From: Rhizophagus clarus
Lineage: Eukaryota > Glomeromycota > Glomeromycetes > Glomerales > Glomeraceae
Direction of reading: 5' to 3'
Assembly (NCBI GenBank): GCA_015698045.1
Contig: BLAL01000257.1
Span: 62,001 to 126,000 of the forward strand
Length of the DNA: 64,000 bases
Each line of letters starts with the position of its first letter. Within the stretch, counting starts at the first letter, position 1. Of the stretch, positions 54,661-64,000 are shown in pieces. The notes beneath the pieces were generated by a model. It did no database searches and was not told the DNA's origin. It saw nothing but the letters and a program-made list of their open reading frames with translations. A program made the position numbers and the translations under genes.

Positions 54661-57446
54661 GAAAAAAATAATTATCTTGATTATATTTTTACCAAACCGA
54701 TTATTTCTATAGAATAAATGATGCGATATTTAACATAAATCGTTAGATCATAGTTGATGGATTTCATTCAGATTTGTAATAGTATAACTATTATGCATCT
54801 CGGTTGAAACCTAATTTAGAAACTTTTTTCCTCTCTCTTTTTCTTTATTTTTTCTTTAATTATCGTACTAAATAATGAAGGGGTTAATAAAGTCCGGAGA
54901 GAAAATCAACATTATTTATATAGTAATCCATAAAGCTTGTGAAAGATAATTTTGAGATTGTATGAAAGTCAATAATTTATAAGGTATACGTTTTTTGCAT
55001 CTATATAATCAAAATACTACTGTACTAGTTGTTTGTCGAAGATGCGAGAAACCGGTTTTAAATTTTTTTTGAATATGGCGGAATTAGTGAAACTTAGTAC
55101 AATATGTAGATCAAACATGATTTTTGTTTTTCTCGTTCTTGAATAATAAAGTTGATTTTGTAATAAAATGGTTAAAAGAAAGATAATCAAGCTTATGTAA
55201 ACATAACAATCGAACAATAGACACTTTTTTTTAATACAAATTTATATTTCATTTTCTGGAATATCAACAATTTTTATTTACTATAATTTTATTTGTGTAA
55301 GATCTTTTAACTGGATTCCATCTAAGTATGAAGTATTTATACTATTTTTAGTTGTACAAACTTTCTGTAATAAGATAGGTTTATAGTTAGAATTTATAAT
55401 AACAGTCACTACACACGTACACTCTAATTTTTTCTTATTGACTACTACTTCGATTGTAATGAAAGAAATTCCATTTAACTTCTGTTCTTTAAGTTAGATC
55501 TTCAATAGAAGTTCATGTATTTTTGTTAATAAAAATAAAGAAAAAGAGAATTATTCTTTATTTTTTTTTGTTTTTATTCTTTTTTGTTTACCTTTTTTTT
55601 ATAGATTTTGCTCAAATTTATTTTTTTTTTCCCTGGAGTTCAAATATGGACTTTTCTTCCTTTAATTTAGGCGTTTTTTATTAGTTGTTTGGTTTAATAG
55701 TGGAATAATAATTATTATTTTTTTTTTTAAAAAAAAAGTAAATTTTCATTATTTTAGTAAGGTATCAATTTTGTGGATAAAAGTCCTGCTTTTTATTATC
55801 TTATTTTCTTTTTTTAGGAATGCTCTAGAACTTTATATCAGAATCTTTGCGTGTATAAATTTTGAGGTAATCCTATTTTTTCTTAACTTTATTTTTTTAT
55901 TTAATTTTATGGATAGAAATTCTTGTGTTTAAAATCGTTGTCACGCTTAGTGTAACATTATCGTGTAATGCTAGTAATGCTATATATTACGCCCCGGCCT
56001 ATCACTTAGTTTTTATTAATTAATTTCATTTCTTTTTTTTTTGGTCAGGGGCACGTCAGGACTTCTTTTTTTTTTTAAAAAAAAAAGACGCTTTAAAACT
56101 TAAGTAAAAGCTTTATGGGTGTGTGTGTTTCATTTTTTCTTACCTAATTTGATTATGAATATTTAAAATATCTACGTCTTATCTTGAATTTATATATGAA
56201 TTTTATAGACATTATTTCTTTTGTATTTCAATACTTCATTGGAGTTTTAGGTTGTACTTTGTGGAGTAGGAACTTCTTTATTTTTAAATTCCGGGTGAAT
56301 TTAAGTTAATTTTTTTTATTTTAAATCCCATTTTTGTTCTCACTTTCATTCTTTAGCCTATACTGTACATGTTAGTTAATGACAGTTTGGCAGACAAAAA
56401 TCACTCAAAACGTTTTTTAGAATACTATTGGAACAATTAAAATAAAAAAAAAAAATTGATCATTAAATCTATCTTGATTATGAATAAAAGAAAGATTTTG
56501 TCTTATTTTAATTTAAGTTATAACCTAAAATAAAGGTAAACAAAATTAAGAATGGAATATGGAAGTAAAGTTAAATAACAACCCGAGAATATAAACTCTT
56601 CCTGATTTATAAATAAAAATTTTGAGCGTCCAAAAGTGTCATAAAAAAAGTTTTGAGCGTTCAAAAGTGCTCTAAAAAAATGTACTGATCATCCAAAGGT
56701 GTCAAAAAAAAATGTTTGAACGTCCAAAAAAATCTTGAGTGTCTTAAATAAAGTTTTAAATGTCCAATAAAAATCCTGAATGTCTTATAAAAAAATTTTG
56801 AGAAACTTAAGAAAAGTTTTGAATGTCTTAAAAAAGTTCTAAGTGGTTTAAAAAAGTTTTGGACGACTTTAAAAAAAAGTCCTGAATATTTTTTTTAAAA
56901 AAAAAAAAATCCTAAATGTGTTTAATAAAAAAAAAAAAGTTATTAGTAAAGGAATAATAAAGTCCTACACTTCATAAAACTTATACATGAAGACTTTTAG
57001 TTTCTAATCAAAATAAATACTTATTTGTTCGAAAAAAATAGGGATTTTTTTTTCCTGAGCATTTTATCTAACTTCCTCATCACAAACTTTTTTTTTTGTA
57101 TATTTTACTATACTTTTAAAAATTGTCTCTTGAGAGAATTGTTTGTTTCAAAATCTCGTTTTATGTAATATATGAATGAACTCCATTTTATACTCTTCTA
57201 CTTACATTTTTAAATTAGATTTTCATTTAAAAAGCTTAAGAAAAAATTTTTGGACTAGATGATTAATCAATGTAAAGAATCTTCAAATAAATAATGGTTC
57301 ATTGTAAGATTTATTTATCAATCCTAAACCAAATTAAGTTAATTTAAACTTAGAACTATTGTATACATGGTAATCATGATGCTGAGCATGTGACACTTGC
57401 ATATCTGTACGATATAAATATTTCCACCCTTCATTCAGACTTTATA
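54661..57446. other. Intergenic, low complexity
   Basis: T(n)A(n) palindromes at about 55714-55739, 56063-56088 and 56889-56910. At 56620-56950 there are about ten degenerate units of roughly 30-38 bp (AAAAAAGTTTTGAGCGTCCA, AAAGTGTC). No gene was recognised. The open frame at 55017-55217 is unsupported. Confidence 0.55.
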
Positions 57447-57512
57447 ATGGTTTTTCATTTCTTTAGTTTTATTGCATTTAAAAACCACTTTAAAAAAAAA
57501 AAAAATTTTAAA

Positions 57513-60500
57513 ATGTTAAGCTTTTTCAAAATCCCCTTTTATATTATTATTTTTTACTGGTATCAAAAAACAGCAGAAAATGGTAATGTAAATGCAATGA
57601 ATAATTTAGCTAAATGTTATTACAATGGAGATGGAACAGAAAAAAATTTAGAAAAAGCCTTTCACTGGTTTCAAAAATCAGCAGAAAATGGTGATAAAGA
57701 CGCAATGAATAATTTAGCCATTTGTTATGGAAACGGAGAAGGAACAGAAAAAAATTTAGAAAAAGCCTTTCACTGGTATCAAAAAGCAGCGGAAAATGGT
57801 AATGATGTGGCAATGTTATATTTAGCCAAATGTTATTTTAATGGAGAAGGAATAGAAAAGAACTTAGAAGAAACCTTTCACTGGTATCAAAAAGCAGCAG
57901 AAAATGGTAATGATATGGCAATGAATAATTTAGCCTATTGTTATTATAATGGAGAAGGAACAGAAAAGAATTTAGAAAAAGCTTTTCACTGGTTTCAAAA
58001 AGCAGCAGAAAAAAATCAGGTTAATGCAATAATCAGTCTAGCCTATTGCTATAAAAATGGTGAAGGAATAGAGAAGAATTTAGAAAAAGCCTTTTACTGG
58101 TATCAAATAGCAGCAGAAAATGGTAATGAAGATGCAATGAATAATTTAGCCATTTGTTATAAAAATGGAGAAGGAACAGAAATGAATTTAGAAAAATCTT
58201 TTTACTGGTATCAAAAAGCAGCAGAAAATACTAGTAATGATGATGCAATGAATAATTTAGCCATTTGTTATGAAAATGGAAAAGGAATAGAAAAGAATTT
58301 AGAAAAAGCCGTTTATTGGTATCAAAAAGCAGCAGAAAATGGTAATGAAATGGCAATGTATAATTTAGCTAAATTTTATTATACTGGAAAAGGAACAGAA
58401 GAGGATTTAGAAAAAGCTTTTTATTGGTTTCAAAAAGCGGCAGAAAATAATAATGTAGCAGCAATGTTCATTTTAGCCATTTGTTATGATAATGGAGAAG
58501 GAACAGAAATGAATTTAGAAAAAGCCTTTTATTGGTATCAAAAAGCAGCAGAAAATGGTGATAAAAATGCAATGAATAGATTAGCGATTTGTTATAAACA
58601 TGGAGGAGGAACAGAAAAGAATTTAGAAAAATCTTTTTATTGGTATCAAAAAGCAGTAGAATATGGTAATGAAAAATCAATTGTTAGTTTAGCTATTTGT
58701 TATAAAAATGGAGAAGGAACAGAAAAAAATTTAGACAAAGCCTTTTATTGGTTTAAAAAAGCAGCAGAAAATGATAACCTTATGGCAATGAATTATTTAG
58801 CTATTTGTTATAATGATGGAAATGGAATAGAAAAAAATTTAGAAAAAGCCTTTTATTGGTTTCAAAAAGCTGCAGAAAATGGTAGTGAAAATGCAATGTT
58901 TATTCTTGCCAATCATTTTTATAAACATGGAAATGGAACAGGAAAGGATTTAGAAAAAGCCTTTTACTGGTATCAAAAAGCAACAGAAAAAAATAATATT
59001 GAAGCAATGTTTTGGTTAGCTTCTTGTTATTACAATGGAGAAGGAATAGAAAAGAATTTAGAAAAAGCCTTTTACTGGTTTCAAAAAGCAGCAGAAAATG
59101 GTAATGAAGAAGCAATAAGAGGTTTAGTTATTTGTTATGAAAATGGAGAAGGAACAGAAAAGAATTTAGAAAAATCCTTTTACTTACTTCAAGAACTAGC
59201 AAAAAGAGATTATATTGAGGCAATGCATAACTTAGCCTCTTTTTATAAAAATGGAAGCGGAACAGAAAAGAATTTGGAAAAAGCATTTTACTGGTATCAA
59301 AAAGCAGTAGAAAAAAATTATATTGAAGCAATGAATAATTTAGCCATTTGTTATAGCAATGGAGATGGAACGGAAAAGAATTTAGAAAAAGCCTTTTACT
59401 GGTATCAAAAAGCAGCAGAAAATGATAATGAAAGAGCAATGTATAATTTAGCTAAATGCTATTATGATGGAGAAGGAATAGAAAAGGATTTAAAAAAAGC
59501 TTTTTATTGGTATCAAAAAGCAGCAGAAAAAGATAATAGTAATAATGTAATAAATAGTTTAGCCAATTGTTATTATAATGGGGAAGGAACAGAAAAGAAT
59601 TTAGAAAAAGCTTTTTATTGGTATCAAAAAGCAGCAGAAAATGGTAGCGAAGAAGCAATGAATAATTTAGTCGTGAAATATAAAAATGGAGAAGGAATAG
59701 AAAAGAATTTAGAAAAAGCCTTTTATTGGTACCAAAAAATGACAGAAAATAATAAAGAAATTACAAATAAAAATGAGTCATGTAATGAATGTGAACAACC
59801 ATATAAAGATTACCAATGGTGCCAACAATGTAATTCTAAACGATTTCAACAAGATTTTTTAAATTGGACTAGTAAGAATAAGTTTATTGATGAATTTATT
59901 CAAGAAGCACAACGAAACGCTAAAAATTGTTATGAAGTTTTAGAATGGATACCTTATGATAAATTAACAAATATTAATTATTATGATAAAGGAGGATTTA
60001 GCGAAATCAATAAAGCTAACTGGTCAGATGGGCCAATTGATAGTTGGGATTTTGATAAACAACAATGGAATAGGTGGAGTTTTCAAACCGGTTATGAAGT
60101 TATTCTTAAAATACTTAATAATTCATCAAGTTTAAATAATAAATTTCTGGATGAGGTACTGTACTGTATTTATATTTAGTAATAAATTTATTTGTTACAA
60201 AATTTAATGATTTTTTTTTTTTTTATTATTTATAGTGGAAATATCATTATAATTGTCAAAAAAAATCATTTTCAAAATTTATTCAATTTTTTGGAATTAC
60301 CCAAGATCCATATAATTTAAACTATATAATAGTAATGAGTTATGCAAAAAAAGGAAATTTAAGAAAATGTTTACCTGATTTAATTAAATTTAAGTGGCTT
60401 GATAGGTTACAATTATTGAAAAATATTATATTAGGACTTAAAGTAATTCATGAATCAAAATTAACTCATGGTGATTTTCATGATGGTAATATTCTAATAT

Positions 60501-61123
60501 CAGATAATTATGAGATATTTATTATTGATTTAGGATTATGTAAACCTGTAAATGATTTACAAGATTCTGACAGAATAGAAGATGAAATTTATGGAGTTTT
60601 ACCTTATATGGCACCCGAAATATTAAAGAAAGAACCTTATACTCCAGCAAGTGATATTTATAGTTTTTCAATAATAATGTGGGAATTTACATCAGGTATT
60701 CCCCCATTTCATAATATAGCACATGATCATCAACTTATTTATGATATTTGCAAAGGTGAGCGTCCTAAAATTAATAAGAATACTCCGCAGTGTTATATAG
60801 ATTTGATGACAAAATGTTGGGATTCAAATCCTTCCAATAGACCAACCATAACAGAGCTTGAATATAAAATTTCTGAATGGATTAAATGTATTAATGAATA
60901 TTATAGAATAAATAGCGATGGAAATTATAGACGAAATGTACCTAATATTGATAACAAATTTAGAAGTGATATGTCTGAATTTGTGACAGTAAATGATGAT
61001 ACGGTACAAGAATCAACTAATATTTCTATTGTACAATTTCATCCACAAGCATATTTTACAAGTCGCAAACTTACTGAAATTTTATTTAAAGATGATTCTG
61101 ACCATTTAGAATATATGATATAA
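57513..61123 (+). CDS. Sel1-repeat / protein kinase fusion
   Basis: Exons 57513-60155 and 60236-61123 give 1176 residues from the ATG at 57513. An in-frame ATG at 57447 is an alternative, and an upstream exon cannot be excluded. Twenty Sel1-like (TPR-related) repeats of 36 residues occupy about 20-740, consensus AENGN-DAMNNLAICY, NGEGTEKNLEKAFYWYQKA. A linker follows with CNECEQPYKDYQWCQQC, a likely zinc-binding pair of CxxC, then FIDEFIQEAQRNAKN. The kinase has a poor glycine loop (DKGGFSEINKANW), a long insert, then VILKIL. The C-lobe has THGDFHDGN (no Arg before the catalytic Asp), IDLGLCKPV, LPYMAPEILK and SDIYSFSIIMWEFTSG. The tail has FHPQAYFTSR. Sel1 repeats usually scaffold protein complexes, so a repeat-based sensor feeding a kinase is inferred. 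The intron after FLDE matches the other kinases here. Confidence 0.85.
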
Positions 61124-62087
61124 TTAAGAAATTTTTAATTTTCTTATTTATTTTTTTGTCATTATTTATTATATAAAAAAAAAATATTTATATTATGTAC
61201 TTTATAAATTTTACAATAAATTACAAGTATTTATATATGTGTTTGCTGTTAAAAATTATCTATTATAATTTGTAAAAATGAAAAAGTAAAATATATATGA
61301 GCATTTGGCACATTTTATACTACATTAATTAGATAAATCAATGTATCGTACTAATAAATTTTTTATATTACAAAATAATATAAAATACTGAACAATAAAC
61401 GGATAGAATGACAAAGACAAAGGTTTAGGATTTAGGATGTGATCAATAAAGAGCGACATTAGTCAAAAGTAATTATTGGCTTTCCTAAATACATATTAAA
61501 TTATCGATAGTGAAAATATGCTCAACTTACTTAACTTCCTTAATACATCTAATATACATTTTAAAATTTATTTTACTATCTACTTAACACACCATATTTT
61601 TCTCAGGATTGTATTTCATTATATAACCCTTGTGATATTTTTCAAATCGTATCGAATTTCTAATTTTCTCAAATAACTATATTATTAGTCAAAAAATTTT
61701 TTCATAATCTCATCATTTAGAAATGTCACGTCATGTTTGATGGCAACTTCCTTTTATCATGGAAAGAAACTTTTCGTAGGATCGAAAAAAGGTCACATAC
61801 CATCCTAGTACCACTTCTTAGTAAAACATTTAACTATAAATAGGGCACCTCTTAAACCTAATATTAATCTGTTATTTCAGCCTTAAAACTATCAAAAAAG
61901 TCTAATCTGAAACGTCCTTATCAAAGACAACGCATTATTTTCTGTTACCTATTTCAGTATTGCTCGGGATCATATCCTACATATTTATTTGGAATTAAAT
62001 TTAATAAATAGAAAATATTCATGAAGTTTTGCATGATAATTCAGGACTAAATAAAAGCAAGAAATAACATGTACTTTCCTATATAAC
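61124..62087. other. Intergenic, AT-rich
   Basis: No coding-like frame, repeat or RNA gene seen. Confidence 0.5.
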
Positions 62088-62176
62088 AATTCAAATTTAA
62101 TTGAAAAAAATGAGTATTAATTTTGACTTAAAAGTAAAACTTCAAAAGAAAGACGAGAAATTTGAAATGCTCCAAT
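62088..62176 (+). pseudogene. Fossil coiled-coil fragment of the Hsp70-like family
   Basis: AATTCAAATTTAATTGAAAA, TATTAATTTTGACTTAAAA and AAACTTCAAAAGAAAGACGA follow, in order, the live exon 1 stretch at 36208-36310 (AATTCAAATTTAATTGAAGA, TATTAATTCTGACTTGAAA, CAACTTCAAGAAAGAGATGA), with a deletion. Flanking exon 1 sequence is not recognisable. I see nothing else in 62177-62880. Confidence 0.55.
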
Positions 62177-62882
62177 AATAGAGATCTATCTATTTATTTA
62201 TCTCTTTTGCAAGGTATGTTTTTTTATAGTATTTTAATTTATAATATATGTATTGGAATGCTGCTCTTGTAATAATTTTAGTTGTAATAATTTATTAACA
62301 GATAATAATTTCAATTATTTTAAATGATATAATTTCTACTCTTTACTACATGATTTCCTCCCTTTATATCTCAAACATTAAGATTATTAACTTGATCTAT
62401 TGTTGGAATTTTTTTTCTATATAAATAACTTCCCCTCAACAATTCGAATAATTGTTTTCTATTATTGTTTTTGTTACACATTGATAAATATGCAGGAGTC
62501 TATAAAAGTTTAGTCTATTTATAAAATCTGGTTATCTGATTATCGTCACTATTGTAATACAATAAAATTTATTGTTAGAGATGCAATTTAGAAAAAAAGA
62601 GTTTATTAAAATGGAAATGTTTTATTATAAAGAAACAATTTTCCCTATAATCTCCTTTTTTTTCTCTTACTTTATAATAAATTTTTTTCTTTCACAAACT
62701 TAGTCTTCATTATTACTTTTATTTACAATTAAAAGTTTTCTCTTACATTTTTCTATGTACAACTTTAAAGTTTTTGCTATATAAATTTTAATACAGTTCT
62801 AAAGAATTATCATGCTTTTTATATACTTCCCAAAGTCAAAATAAAAAAAAACAAATTTTTGTCACTACCGAAAAAGATATCA

Positions 62883-63425
62883 TGACTTCTAAAAATACAA
62901 CTCGAAGTCAAAATAAAAAACAAAATGGTATCACTATTGACAAAGATGTAATTGGTGATCCTTCAAGTAAATTATTTATTTTTAACTAAAAAATATGCCA
63001 TCATATTCTTAATTTTCTCTATAGTTCTAAAAGAAAATCAAGAACCGGAATTCAAAAACCTCCGGTTAAAAAATAATGTTGAAAAAAGAAGGATCCTGTC
63101 AATAATAACAATGATAACGAGAAAGTAGTCAACATATAAGAAAAAAGAGAGTCCGGTAAGCAGGCTATTTTATTTTGATTTCTGTTGCTTGTATGTATGG
63201 ATTTTACTTATTAATTATTTTTGCTTATAGAGGAAATGAAAACGTTCGTCATTTGGAGGAAATAAAATAAATTTATTCATCAATGAAGACCATCAGGAAG
63301 TTTTTACCGGTTATGATCTACTGAGAATTCTACGTGGAAACATCATGGAAATCCAAATGGAACCAATATTTTCCGAATACCCTGTGACGGAACACGTGGA
63401 GTGGATCCAGAGAGTTCCACTTAGT
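62883..63425 (+). pseudogene. Remnant of an unidentified gene
   Basis: ATG at 62883 opens MTSKNTTRSQNKKQNGITID, then KDVIGDPS, up to a plausible donor (GTAAAT at about 62969). After an acceptor near 63023 come coding-like words in changing frames (KRKSRTGIQKPPVKK, then VNNNNDNEKVVNI). Further on are HGNPNGTNIFRIPCDGTRGV and DPESST near 63340-63420. The family is not recognised. The frame does not hold, so I call it decayed. Confidence 0.35.
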
Positions 63426-64000
63426 TTTTTTCGTCGGAAAATCATAGAAAAATTATGAAGAAATTGTATAAAATGCTACATTGTTTCATATAGTATATCT
63501 GCATGGCATTTATTATTCTTCAATTTTACAATAAAATACGATGTAGTGAATAATTAAAACCACTATATATTAAACTTTAACTAATCTACTGATACACATT
63601 ATAATATTTTTCAGATATAAGAGTTCGTTCTAATTATCCTATTAAACACTTTTCATTACATTTAGAACGTTTCTCAAATTATATCCATCTTACCGAGGCT
63701 TAAAAAAAAAAAAATAGAAGTTTCAAAGTTAAATTTCGAACCCACCAGTTATTCTAATCAAAGTTTCAGATTGAAACTTTGAAACCTAACTGTGTAACCA
63801 GTATCCAATATAAAACAGAACCTGAAAGGTACCTACAAGAGAACAAAAGAAAACTTTTCTTATGAAAAGAGAAAAAATTTAAAAGAAAAATTATTTCATG
63901 TACCAAATTACGCAAAACTTACTGTTTCATTTTGAAGTTCCAAACCGAAAAATCTAAATCTGCAAAAAAAGAGATATATTAACATTTCTTAAAAAAATAA
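63426..64000. other. Intergenic to window end
   Basis: AT-rich. A loose inverted pair GTTTCAAAGTT (about 63720) / AACTTTGAAAC (about 63775) could be the ends of a tiny inverted-repeat element. Nothing else was supported. Confidence 0.35.

Noticed and set aside
57390-57446. N-terminal extension of the Sel1-kinase
   Set aside because: It would need a GTG start, and the translated residues are not family-like.
57610-59658. Several antisense open frames
   Set aside because: They are the reverse reading of the 108-bp Sel1 repeat, with no independent evidence.

Overview
The window is strongly AT-rich eukaryotic DNA. It has short introns with GT-AG ends, spliced genes and many simple repeats. The gene families (TKL-type kinases with Cys-rich or Sel1-repeat N-termini, coiled-coil/HSPA12-type Hsp70-like proteins, BTB-BACK-TLDc proteins, TRP-like channels) together point to an arbuscular mycorrhizal fungus (Glomeromycotina), most like Rhizophagus. 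This assignment rests on family recognition, not on a database search.

Layout. 1-3.3 kb: 3' part of a TRP-like ion channel gene (+). 3.7-4.2 kb: a foldback element flanked by TTAA, then a fossil Hsp70-like 3' fragment. 5.85-8.46 kb: coiled-coil/Hsp70-like gene 1 (+). 10.9-16.5 kb (-): a tandem array of three units, each a Cys-rich zinc-binding-like module plus a kinase N-lobe. The two downstream units are fused in frame into one predicted 1035-residue gene, and the upstream unit is decayed. One intron of the fused gene carries a small Helitron that itself carries a foldback element with a 9-bp target duplication. 17-26.8 kb: a large non-coding repeat domain with a 43-bp minisatellite, a degenerate ~93-110 bp satellite in two blocks, and between the blocks a ~2.8 kb array of 36-bp units that each form a hairpin. 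26.9-28.1 kb: a compact kinase (+). 30.7-31.1 kb: a TIM14/Pam18 J-protein gene (-), the one clear housekeeping gene. About 32 kb: a fossil kinase piece. 32.6-42.1 kb: three more coiled-coil/Hsp70-like genes in tandem (+), two intact and the last truncated. 43.3-44.2 kb: a decayed gene of unknown family. 44.7-53.3 kb: an apparently whole, very young Ty3/gypsy LTR retrotransposon, inserted into a BTB-BACK-TLDc pseudogene whose remains lie on both sides. 57.5-61.1 kb: a gene with 20 Sel1-like repeats fused to a kinase. 61-64 kb: mostly non-coding, with two coding remnants.

Overall the window is a record of birth and death in lineage-expanded signalling families. Live copies, fresh fusions, half-dead tandem copies and short fossils of the same families sit side by side, reshaped by Helitron, foldback and LTR elements. 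The intact genes could work in ligand-to-kinase signalling and protein quality control, but nothing in the sequence ties them into one pathway. All exon coordinates come from reading GT-AG junctions by eye and checking frame continuity. In the genes called intact, the exon sums divide by three.
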